A program made the translations under genes and the position numbers. Source: Mugil cephalus (taxonomy: Eukaryota > Chordata > Actinopteri > Mugiliformes > Mugilidae). From it: a DNA stretch of 64,000 nt. The stretch spans positions 1,183,501-1,247,500 of the forward strand of contig NC_061791.1 of NCBI RefSeq assembly GCF_022458985.1, given 5' to 3'. Positions 33,561 through 44,234 of the stretch are shown here, piece by piece; the stretch's first letter is position 1; each line of letters starts with the position of its first letter. The notes below the pieces were generated by a model. It searched no databases. It worked only from the letters and a program-made list of their open reading frames with translations, and was not told the DNA's origin.

Positions 33561-36500
33561 ATGTTTAACGGATGCCTCAAGCGTGTCTTCATCTTCTTCA
33601 ATTTGCTGTGTGCAGTAAGTGGAAACACTTCGAATCTTTAAACATGTTGAGGTTATAGTTTGAGAAGATGTAGGTTTAAAGGCTGAAAGTTATTATTGTT
33701 GAATATTGTTGAAGAGACATGATTAAAATCTGTAATGCTAAAAAAAAAATAATAAATAACAGGCAAAAAGTTAATTATTTGTGTTTAATAAAACACCTAA
33801 ATAATAAACTTAAAATAAAAGTGAGGAGATGGAACTATTTTTGCTGTTCAGACCGGTTTAATGTTCATGTTGAGTAACTTCCAGTAAATGAGTCTGAAAA
33901 AGAGAAAGTGAAAGTCTGTCCATCGTCTCTGAGGCTCTAGTGTTTTCTACCACAACAAAGGAAAAATAATACTAAAAAAATATAAAAGGTCAGGCAATTT
34001 ATACTTTTGACAGCTTTAGTTACTTTGTAAATCATAATGGATAATACTATTTACCCCAGGTGTATGATCCCACAGATACAGGTAAAACAGCTTCTCCGTT
34101 TATATGGGATTATGGACTATGGCTTCACATCAGCAGAGTATTACCCCAACTGAACTCAATGAGAGCACTGCTCAAGCTGTGGGTGGGGTAGCTTGCCTTG
34201 ATTCTGACAACCTTTAATCCTGACGTCTGCCCCGCTTCCTCTCGTCCCCTGGAGCCACCAGTCAGGGAGGCTTCCTGCAGCTGAGTACGAGGTTGAGTCC
34301 CGTCAGTGGTGATGCTTTACCCCTAATGGATCTGTGCACTTGGTACGTGCCAGGTTCCAAATCCTTTTAGGAAAGGTGTCGAGTGAGCCGCACCCAGTGA
34401 ACAATGCTTCTGTCCTTTGGTAAAATCCCTTAAAATCCTCGCATTGTAATCCAGAGTGTCTCCTTGACTCACTACAAAGACCAAGAAGTAGAAATCCAAA
34501 ATGTGAAATCTTCGACTGATCAAATCTTCGGGAGTTGGCTCAGTCCACATGCAGCGTAGTCCGTGTCCGAGGTGAAATTTCAGTAATACACTTCTGCATT
34601 ACATCTTTTATACTATTAATTCTGAGACACATCCTATCTCTACTACATCATCATGACTGACCATCACACCATCACCTTTGTCCAATAAGAGTTTAACACT
34701 CATGACTGACATTAGATCATTTTCTATACTTTTCCACTTGACGGCGTGTGGACATGCCCTGACCTGTCCCCAGGCCTGCTCTTCTTTCAGTTCCTCTTTT
34801 TACCCCTCTGCCTGACAGCTGTGCCCTGTTTTTCTTTTTCCGCTCCTGATTTCACAATCATTAGTTACATCTCTTCAACTATTATTCATCTTACATTCTG
34901 TGCATGATATGCATTCACTGAGAATCAACATAATAAATCAAAATCACTCAAGGTCATCAAAATCATTCTTCAAAAATCTACCAATTCAGGTTCCGACTGC
35001 ACACATAGTACCATACTTTAGGCAGTCGGTTAACCGAGATCTCAACTCACTTGACACAGGGAAGAAATTACCAATGACCTGTCAGTATTTAAACCAGCTC
35101 CATCTTTGCCGATAAACACTTTAATGCTTGATTTAATGATTTCATCCGTCTAGACGGGTGAATGGGTCAGAGACGTCTCCACTAGTGCAAGCAAATACAT
35201 TTTTCATCTCGCGCACCCTCTAGAGGCCGCTCGAGCATGAGATACTTTTCTAATTTTTTTCCCCATATCTTACTCCATATTCCTCCCCCACGCCCAAAAC
35301 AAGCCCTGCTACACCTGTGTCTCACGCCATCTCCCCCTTGTGGCTAGATCCTGCTACTACTCCACCTCGCTCTATTCCTATTCTTGTGACCAACAGACAC
35401 CACCACTATTAAATCAGCAAAGGTGTTATCTCTGAAAACTTGATATTGCTTCAACCAATCAACTTACCTCGAACCAGAGTTGCCCTTCTAGATGTGAGGC
35501 CTTTTTCTTTATCAAACAAATCATTAATTTGTCAGAACATTATTATGTATTTGTGTATTTGTGTATTATTATGTAGTCTTTCAACTTTTTACAACGAGTC
35601 TCTGGCCCAACCCATAAACATGGTCACACTCTAGATCTAGTTTTTACCTTTGGCATATCCACTCCCACCTTTGTTGAGGATTTAGGGATCTCAGATGCAC
35701 CTTTGCAGAAAGGCAGAAGGAAAATGGAAAAAAGACGAGCTGCCGATCTCCTTCCGGATCCTAAGAAATTACTTACACAAATTTCAGGAAGCAGTCAAGT
35801 CAGCAAGAACCAAATACTTCTCCAATTTCATTCCCAATACTGCCCATAATCCAAAGATCTTATTCAACACCATAAACTCTATCATTTGTCCTTCTACAAA
35901 CACCACCCTTGATGTATCCCCTGCTAAAGGGATTGAATTTTGTCAGTCTGTTTTGTTGTACTCTTCCTGTCTTATTTTGAAAAGATTTGTCTTCCTTGTG
36001 CTTGTTAGTATTACTTCCCCTCTTTGTTCCTTTTCCCGTCTTAGTTGATTAGTGATGTGTTTCACCTGTGTCTTGTTCCCCCTCTGTATTTAAGCCCACA
36101 CCACTGATGATACTCTGCCAGATTGTCTTTGACCCTTGAGTCTTTGCTTTCCAGCTGTCTTATTATGTCCATTTTTGCCTGTTGTGTATGACCTCATCTG
36201 TTCTATGTTTTGGATTTTTTGCCTGCACCTACCTGCTTGTTGCCTTATCCTGCCTGCCCTGCCGTGTATGACCTGCTGCCTGGCTCTGATTAAAGATTTT
36301 TGGATTTTGGAATCTGTACTGTTGCTTCCTTTCTTTGCTACTGGGTTCATGCTTACCAGCCTCCTCACAGTGCAATCTGGCCATGACGGACCCAGCAGAG
36401 TGGCAGGCCTTCCGCCATGCTCTGGGGACCCTGGGAAAGTGCCTTTCTGCACTGGAATAGAAACTCTCCAGCCTGGGACCGGGGTTCAGTCATTTTCTGA

Positions 36501-39500
36501 CCACTTACAAGCTTTGGCAGTTCAGACTAACCAGATCCTGGTTCGCCTAGATTCCGTGACTTTAGCAGCACCCAGTCCTGTCGACCCAACCCCTTCGACA
36601 CTCAACCCAGCTCCATGGGACATGACTCTCCTTTTTGACATTGTGTTCTTTGACTTTTGAACTACAACCTGCAACCTTTGCTTCTGAACGCTCCAAGGTG
36701 GCATTTATGGTGACAACCCTCACAGGCAGAGCATGAGAATGGGCAACTGCTGAATGGGCTAAGCTCTCATCATGCTGTGACTCTCTGGCAGCCTTTTCAG
36801 CTGCTTTGGACAATTGGCCAAAGGCCGAGAGGCAGCTCATGCCCTTGGTAGTCTCCGCCAAGGTAGGAGCCGTTTTTTTGACCACGCCATCCGTTTCCAA
36901 ACACTAGCAGCCGAGAGCAGTTGGAATGATGAGGCTCTGGCAGATATGTTTTCCCTTAGTCTTTCTGTGACCATAAAGATGGAATCCCCAGAATTCAAAT
37001 TTGATAAACAGGTCATCTCTCTCCCATCTACAATTAATTCAAAACGCTGCAGCCAGACTCCTGACAGGGTCTCAAAAGAGAGACCACATCACCCCTGTCA
37101 TTGTCTCCCTTTGTTGCCTGCCAATTAAATTTTGAATTGATTTTAAACTTTTATTTGTATATAAATCCCAGAATGGAGCAACCCCCTCCTACCTGTCAGA
37201 ACTTCTAACTCCTTACTCCCCTTCCAGGCCCCTCAAGTCCACTGACCAAGGGCGTTTAAAAGTTCCACGCTCTCTTCATAAACTCAGGGGTGACCGTGCT
37301 TTTGCGGTTGCTGTCTCCAGACTGTGGAACAGCACCCCCCCACTTGATTTTGTACAGCACTTTGGACAACCTCAGTTGTTTTTGAATGTGCTTCATAAAT
37401 AAATTTGATTAATCGTGAAACTGTGTCCACAGATCTTTGGAGGTATGGTGATCTGCGGTATGGTGAAGATTAGCGGCAACGATGAGGTAAACAACTATGA
37501 CAATGACAACAACAACAAAACTCAGTCCGTTCAGTCTCAGTATTCATTTAATTTTGCTTCTCAAGTCTTAAGAACAAGAAATCTGAAGAAAAAATAAGAG
37601 TTAGAATGTTTACACTGAAAATTAGGCCTGATGGAGCCGAACTATCCTTTAAATTAAAGGACCAGTATATGGGAAATAGTGACACCAAGTGGTGGAGTTG
37701 TGAACTGCAACAAACTGCAGCTCCCTGTTCAAATGCTGAGTTAATGTGATGTGACACTTCTCTCTGGAGTCTCTGTGGACGAGGCTCCATTCGGACATGA
37801 GGGTTTCATTCGAATTCTGGTTTTATTTGCCCCTGTGCAGATGGAGCTAGCGACTGGTTAGTTCAGGATCAAATCTGAAAGTACAGAGAAACAATTTATG
37901 GTGGTTCTACAGACAGTTCTTCATATAAGACATTGTTTACAAAAATTGCTAAAAATATGGTAATATATAGACAGTGAGGTAGTGGTTTATGCAAGATGAC
38001 CAGCTATCGATGGGTAAGTTTAAGTTTTCTATTTAAGTGCATGGAAAATATCTATAAAGCCAAAAAAAAGTTTCATGCAGATTTATTATTTTGTGTTTTT
38101 GTTTGTTTGTTTTTGTCCGACCAGTTCTCTGAGGTCAGAGTCTTAGATCTGATCTGTTCTTGGGGGGCCGCCATCGCCATGACTGGCATCCCCTCCCTGG
38201 GAATCTATGCTGCCCTCTCCAAGAATATATGTGCACTAAAAACGGTACGGGCAAAAGCCAACAACAAATAAAGGGTGGATAGGAACAATTGAATCATTTT
38301 TTTTTCTTGTTGTTGTACAGTTTGCAGGTTTCATGGGGGCTGAAATGATCTTGATGCTGATCCTTGGCTTCCATATGTCCACCAAAGGAAACGAGGTCTT
38401 TCTAAACCATCACTGGTTCTTGACTACGACTGTCTGAGTCTGTCTTGATGCTGATTTATTCTTCCTCTTTGGTCTGTGATGCTTATGCTGTTTTATTTTC
38501 TCTCCTTGTAGATGAAAGAAGTCGTTTACATCACCTACAGAGACTATGTAGACTATTTCATGGAAGACGAGCGTTCAAGGAGGTTTCTCACGATCCTCCA
38601 GGAATCTGTAAATGTTCCTTTTACCCTCTGGAGTTCACCTTCAATCAATCATATGTTACATTGATTAATGACAGCAGCTCATATTTTTGTTGAAAATCAT
38701 TTCCACCTGTTGAAAGTCACTCTCTTATGTTCTTCCAGGGCAAATGCTGTGGGTTTATGGGAGCTGAGGACTGGGGACATAACATCCCTTGGTCCTGTGC
38801 CTGCTATGGCAGCTCAAAATGCACATCCAGGCCTTATGTGAGTTTAATAAAATAAAACTTGAACAATGCCATATTCAGAAGGCAGTCAGGGAGCCTCATG
38901 TTCATGCCATGTTTTCATGATTAAAGGTACTAGAACTATTAGGGAGATTTTCCATTCATGGTTTAAAAGTGATCCTAAATACCCTAAAAACACTCCCACT
39001 CTGGGAACTCTGCATTGGTGAATTTAACTGCAAAACTATACAACTCCAAATTGACATTTCCTGCCATTGTTGAACTCCACTGTCGAGGCAACAGCCTAAA
39101 TAATTAAAAAACAAAAATAAAAACGTCAAACTTCATCCTTTTCATTTCCAAACTTGGATATAAACTGTTGGATGTTGGTGTTTGACAGATAATACACAGC
39201 AGACTGTTGATTTTGTTTTCATGCAGGGAACAACTGGCCCGTACCAGATCTACGCACAGGTATCCAACCAGTCAAAAGAGCAGCAAATCCAAACCCCCAT
39301 CATAATAATAATAACTACTGTATTTTCTTCTGCAGGGCTGCATGGAGGGCATCTACCCGTACGTAGACATGGCCTTGAAGATGGCTGTTTACATGTTTAT
39401 TGGATTTTCCGCCATTGCAGTAAGCGCCACTCTCATTCTTCTTTATTGTTGTTGTAGGCTAGCATGTCGCCTATGTTAGCATCAAGCCTCAAGAAGCCAC

Positions 39501-41578
39501 AGAGAAACTACTTAGTGTTGGGTTTTAAGGGGTTAAGTAAGGCCTTGAGTCTGTTATATGACGCTGTGGAAAAACTGGATGTATGTTACTCTTGCTATCC
39601 CAACATATAAGAGATTAGGATACATGTCCCCCTGATATTTCACACGTTGGACACCAGTTAAAGCCGGTTTCGGCTACACATGGAAAATTATTGAATACAT
39701 GAAAGGTTGCACGCCTCCTTTTGTCTATGGGCGGAGCCTACCTAGAACAAGAGCACTGTGTATGCTCAGATCAGGTCTTCCCCTCTTCTACCCTTAAGGT
39801 GGTTAGGTGGAAGCTTGGAGCTCACACACGTCAGCACAAAATGAATGAATAAATGAATGAATATCAGATTAAACACAATCACAACATAGCACTAGAACGA
39901 CCGTTTGGGTTTTTCTTTTGGAAATAATTTTTAAAAAATGAATATACAGTAAGTGAGTCATCCTCCTGTTCATGAACACACTCAAATCACAAGGCTACTG
40001 TATAGTATACGGTAGTCAAATCAGCTGCATTTTCTGCTCTGACTTGGGAGACCAAAAAGCCCATTAAGTGCAAACAAAAGGTTGAGCAATGAGAGTGCTA
40101 ATAAGACATGTGGGCTACATCATCTCCAGGTAGAACAACTGTAAAAAAGTGGTCATACCCTGTAATTCAATGAATGGTTGGAGTTACAGTAAAAAATAGA
40201 CATGCCCAGGAGAAGGAGGGGGTCACTCCAGCCACTGGAACTTGTCCAGAAGACGGCAACCCTTCAGCTGGCTTTCAGCTTGAAGGGGAACTTTGAGTCG
40301 CTACAACTGTATAAAGATCCTGGGCTGAAGGAGAGGAAAATTTCCTCCTTCGACAATAGCAGTAATGTATTAATGTACAAATACCTTGTTACCGTAATGA
40401 CTCCTGTAGGTGTAGCTAGCAAAGCAGTGTGGCTTGCAAGTTAAACACTAAATTGCTAGGCAACCTGAAACTGTCATCAAAGCTCTTCTAGGTTCTCTGT
40501 CATCCAGTTCATGGTTTATAGCCAAAAAGTGTTTAAAAAAGCAACTGGACTTGTTGAGTTTAGAGAAGAGGTTTCATCTCAGTTATCTTCTTCAGTTCAG
40601 TTCAAGGGACTGGAGGGAAGTTTCAGGTTTAACTAGAAACTCTGTGGGTAAAACCATGACAACGGCCAAAGTGAAATCTCAGACCAAACAGAAATACTTT
40701 GTTTTGCATGTTGTAGCAACCTGTGGCTAATGCTAACATTAGCTCAATAAAAAATATTACATAAATTTATGTCTATTATGCCCATTATATTTATCTATAC
40801 CAAATGGTGAGGCAGCATTTATCTACTATGGCCCCCACGAGGGTCTTCCACACTGGGAGCGGGGTCCCTGAGTCCCTTTGGTCCGGCTGGCTTTTGTCTG
40901 TCGGGGTCGGGGGTCCTGGGTGCTGGTGCCCCCTGTGGCGACTCCTCCCAGTGTGGATGGAGTGTGTGGTATGGAGGGTGGGGGTGATTTGATTTGATTG
41001 TACGTCCATACATGACCGCACACGACATGTGTAGACTAATTGTTTCCAGAACTGCAACAAAACAGAAAAAAAAGAAAAACCCAAAAGTGAGAAGACGCTC
41101 ACCTGAGAATCAATGGTGCAGTGTGAGAGGTTGAGGTAAATTGGCTCGTAACCTCTCGTACCACTGCTTTAGCAGCGCAATACACTCACGAGGGGCGACG
41201 GTTTGATTTTCATCCAACCATACGATTGCCGATCGGGAGGTGGTTGTGAGAGGTTAATTGCTGCTCGTTACCCCATGTATACTGCATGATACGGGATGCA
41301 CAATTAAGCTGGAACTCGGCCCGATCCAAAAAATTCTCGCACAAGTGACAGCACGAGCATCGTCTCAAAAAGGGCCCAAACTCGCATATTCTTTTCCCAG
41401 ATTTAGCTAGCTTGTCCTCTGTCCTCTTTAGGACAAAGGAACAAACAGTCCCTCACCCTCAACAATGATAATTAATTTTAGTATTAATTTAATTTGAAAT
41501 ACTGAACTGTGTTCACAGCTGCTGGGTCTGCTGATTTCCCTCTCCATGATCCACCAGATCCAACGCCCTGAAGGCTAA
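33561..41578 (+). CDS. Tetraspanin D (divergent TSPAN8/CD9-like), nine exons, 224 aa
   Basis: Exons: 33561-33614, 37433-37486, 38125-38244, 38321-38395, 38512-38607, 38739-38837, 39227-39259, 39336-39419, 41519-41578. All are open and phase 0. The loop keeps CCG (136-138) and its later cysteines. TM3 carries GAE (residues 82-84), a polar Glu typical of many tetraspanins that A-C lack. Exons 3, 4 and 8 are strongly diverged from C in protein sequence, while adjacent introns are nearly identical. Exon 9 ends after 19 residues (IHQIQRPEG), giving the shortest tail. Intron 1 holds about 3.4 kb of nested retroelements, and intron 8 holds repeats and an inverted Harbinger MITE piece. Whether splicing still spans intron 1 is unknown, so function is less certain than for B or C. 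Confidence 0.78.
33990..35430. other. Insertion in intron 1 of D, unassigned part
   Basis: This sequence is absent from intron 1 of the other copies. It looks like old repeat material: a C/T-rich promoter-like stretch near 34740-34850 and no open frame with family features. It abuts the L2-like LINE piece that begins near 35440. The element type is not determined. Confidence 0.4.
35440..35940 (+). repeat. L2-like LINE fragment (5' part of nested pair)
   Basis: The + strand reads, with frameshifts, LAQPINMVTL, then CRKAEGKWKKDELPISFRIL, then ARTKYFSNFIPNTAHNPKIL and LFNTINSI. This is the linker between the endonuclease and reverse-transcriptase domains of fish L2-type LINEs. It stops at 35940, where LTR-like sequence begins; the matching 3' end lies at 37030-37412. 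Confidence 0.65.
35941..37020 (+). mobile_element. Ty3/gypsy-like LTR retrotransposon fragment: LTR plus partial gag
   Basis: 35941 to about 36370 has LTR character: it starts TGTCAG, has a TATTTAAG box near 36088 and ATTAAA near 36289, and ends near CTCCTCACA. A gag-like start follows (ATGACGGACCCAGCAGAGTG at 36383, reading MTDPAEWQAFRHALG). Further on, in other frames, come VAFMVTTLTGRA and FFDHAIRFQTLAAESSWNDE, typical of Ty3/gypsy gag. Frameshifts and the absence of pol and a 3' LTR show it is dead. It sits inside an L2-like LINE. Confidence 0.7.
37030..37412 (+). repeat. L2-like LINE 3' end (3' part of nested pair)
   Basis: Reads NAAARLLTGS-like (near 37040-37070), then SQNGATPSYLSELLTPYSPS and KLRGDRAFAVAVSRLWNSTP. 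This is the conserved C-terminus of fish L2-type LINEs. The 3' end is at AAATAAATTTGATT (37397-37410), immediately before the intron tail leading to exon 2 of gene D. Likely the continuation of the fragment ending at 35940. Confidence 0.7.
39500..41400. repeat. Repeat-filled intron 8 of D, with inverted MITE piece
   Basis: 39510-40360 is unassigned insert. 40490-40660 is the inverted GAACTGAAGAAG-type repeat. 40848-40956 is a GC-rich foldback with perfect 12-bp ends (CCACACTGGGAG / CTCCCAGTGTGG). About 41000-41385 matches the reverse complement of the Harbinger MITE at 61535-62370, lacking its outer TIR. The reading frames at 40202-40444 and 40791-41102 have no recognised family. Confidence 0.55.
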
Positions 41579-42085
41579 GCAGGAGAATATTCCATGGCCA
41601 TGAAGGACTTCCAAAGAGGAGCCCTGTGACCTTTAACCTCTGCACTGTTACAGGAGGAACCAGCGGTCAAGACGTGACCTCATTAATTATCTTATTAGCT
41701 TTCGCAGTGTTAATGTGTGCGTGGCTGTAAAGTCTTTTAAAAAGTTTCTTCACTGAAACAAACACGGGAGCATTTTTCATCTCAATTATGATAAAGTGTT
41801 AGCAGCTAACAGGCTAACGTAAAAAGGGTGATCCCATCATGGTTTGTTACGTCAAAGTTTAACTAGATATGTTAACAGACATTTCATTACAAATCCTTAG
41901 CTTAGCTTCCTTAGCATTTCAGCTGAAATTAACTAAACTAATGTACTGCGTATTATTATTTTTCAAATAAAAAGTGAAATCTTAACGTTTCAAATGGTGA
42001 AATAATTTCAGCTGATTAACGGCTGGGGGGAGGAGGAGGAGGAGGAGGAGGACGTACGACCTGCTCCTCCTCCGCCTCCTGTTGT
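41579..42085 (+). promoter_or_regulatory. 3' UTR, poly(A) signal and hairpin of tetraspanin D
   Basis: Shared 3' UTR with AATAAA at 41966-41971. GGAGGAGGAGG-type purine run at 42031-42052 and CTCCTCCTCCGCCTCCT at 42064-42080 follow, the same foldback arrangement as behind A and F. Confidence 0.6.
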
Positions 42086-42370
42086 TTCCTTCTTTTTCTC
42101 ACTTTTTGCTCCTCCTTTCTTCTTTGTCCCCCTCCTCATTCTTTTGAATGCGAAATGAATGTGGAAATGTAGCCTCCTCTTATTCACATCCATTAAAAAA
42201 GACACAAAGATCCATTTTATTCTGAGAAAGAAACTTTACACAACATAAAAAACAACAATTATTAGCCAATAATTGCAGATAAACCCTTTTTATTATAAAT
42301 ACAAAGGAGATGTATTCACTCCCTGTTGCATCAAAATGCATTAAGTACTAAACACATAGTTAAAGGGCAT

Positions 42371-42704
42371 TGTTATGGCCTCGGTCATTTTGTGTTGCTG
42401 CTGTGTTCCTCCCTTCCCCAGGTTCTCCCTACCTGTTCCCCTACCACCTCATCGGGGAAATCCTCTCCACCTGGGCTGCAGCCTATATAAATGAGGTCTT
42501 CACAAGATGGCCACTCTCTCTTTTTCCTCCCTCCTGGATGCCTGATGCCACCTGGGCACCCCCAGCATTCTGCTTGGTTTTGTTATTTTGTTATCTTTTG
42601 ACTGCACTTAATTTGTGTTTGTACAATACATTTTCACTTAACTGCACTAGTCGCTATGTGGTCCTCCCTCTTTTGTTATGCTCTTGGACGAGCGGGGCAT
42701 AACA
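42371..42704 (+). mobile_element. Putative solo LTR
   Basis: A 334-bp insertion starts TGTTATG and ends CATAACA, interrupting spacer sequence that is continuous at 28374-28400 (AAGGTCATTTATTTG). It has a TATATAAA box at 42484-42491 and no internal gene. Flanks are GCAT on the left and TCAT on the right; the unoccupied site has TCAT, so a 4-bp duplication with one change is plausible. The reading frame at 42370-42702 is the LTR itself, not a gene. Confidence 0.6.
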
Positions 42705-43860
42705 TCATTTATTTGCTGTCAGAAAGGCTGCCTCTTGTATGGAGTTAAACCAGTGTTTTGTGTCCACTTACTTTTGGCCAGAGGTGAAGTTGCAGCAGAT
42801 GACCACTAGATGTCAGCGCTGCCAAACTAAAACACATGGAAGAGAGTAATAAACAGGCCACGCCCCCATCTGGGTGAAAACAACCACCAGCGGTAAATAC
42901 AGAACAGCAGATTTGAATTGGTTTAATCAACTCGGAGTCATTTCACCCAGGGTTGAGCGCGTGCACCACAACTATAAAAAGTCAGCATCAATGGAGCCCC
43001 GTTTCCACGGTTCACCATGGCAACGGGGAAGCGGAGGGCTACGAAGTGGAAATCCGTTCATACGGCAAGTTTCAACACGTTTTTAGAAATAAGTGCAACA
43101 CCGCTGCGCTATCGGTGTGAAGCCTGTTAGCCTCATACGTACTCTTACTTTGAAAACGGCAACTTCCGGTCGCACAAAATGAAACAACGGGTGTTTTTTG
43201 TGTCTTCGAACGATTTTATTTTGTTTTTAGAAACAGAAAATGAAAATCAACAAGGAAACACTATGCAACGGGCCAAACAACCACATCAACCACATTTGCC
43301 AACTACTTGCTAATTCTGTAATTTTTTTATTTTGATTGCACTGTTTATTTTGCTAGTTAATAATCATGTTTATTTAATTTTAATCTAATCTTTTATCAGA
43401 TTTTTCCTTGTTTTTTTTTTGTTTACTTTTATGTGCACGAAGCTACTAACAAACTGATTTCTCTCGTGGATCATTGAAGTCTGTCTAAGTCTAAGTTTGC
43501 GGCAAACACTTAATCATGATGATGCTAGCGTTAGCTAATGTCAGTCGTCAGAGTTGTTAGTTATGTTAAAAATTTATGCTGTGAAGTCAAAGTAGTGAAT
43601 ATTGATGCTGAACTAAAATGACGGGTAACGACGGAGCGCAGAGTTACGTTACTGCTGTATTTATGTCACGATTCATTAATCTAACATCGTGGAATTATTA
43701 TGCTGTCATATATTGCGCGATGATTCAATGAGGCAAGAGTAAATGTCCGGTATGGCTACATACGGCTCCTATTTATTATTATTTTTTTCTATTTAACGTC
43801 GCCGATCATTGCTCATTGATCATTTCGCCCAATTTCTAGCTGATGAATGCTGATGGTTTA
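42705..43860. repeat. D-E spacer with transposon remnants
   Basis: 42765-42840 is a spacer repeat (GATGACCACTAGATGTCAGC) also at 18005 and 52191. 42840-43500 is extra sequence: an inverse match to 32790-32875, then an ATG-led stretch reading MATGKRRATKWKS (43016 on), then a LINE-like tail repeating GTCTAAGTCTAAGT near 43483-43497. The remainder is unassigned. No intact gene. Confidence 0.45.
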
Positions 43861-44234
43861 ATGAGTCTGTCTGAAACTTTTTAGCTTCTTTTTTTATCAC
43901 AGTTACCAAAATTCCCAGTATCGCCCACCACTACTGCTAATATTGAATATTTAAATGAGCATCTAGAATCTGTGGGTTTATTGTATTTTCAGGAGTGGAG
44001 AACTTTCGTGTCCCCAACAATATCAAAATCAGACCTACTCCCTCAGATTAAAGGACCTTGTGTTTGTTCAAACTTGTGGGAACTTCACTTTCCAAGTAGT
44101 TTCATTGACGTTGACGTTTTTGGCCCCATTCCTCTATGTTGGTTTAGAATTTCACTAAAACATGTCACCACAGTCTCACTGAACTACATTGACACCACTT
44201 CACCTCCTCACAGTCGCTCTGAGAACAACTCAAA

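Noticed and set aside
36090-36660. Overlapping 120-174 codon frames on both strands
   Set aside because: They span the LTR and the start of a decayed gag. The + strand frame mixes LTR sequence with out-of-frame gag, and the minus frame is its shadow.
40202-40444. 80-codon + frame in intron 8 of D
   Set aside because: No family signature, no counterpart in other copies, and the 3' part runs into shared intron sequence.
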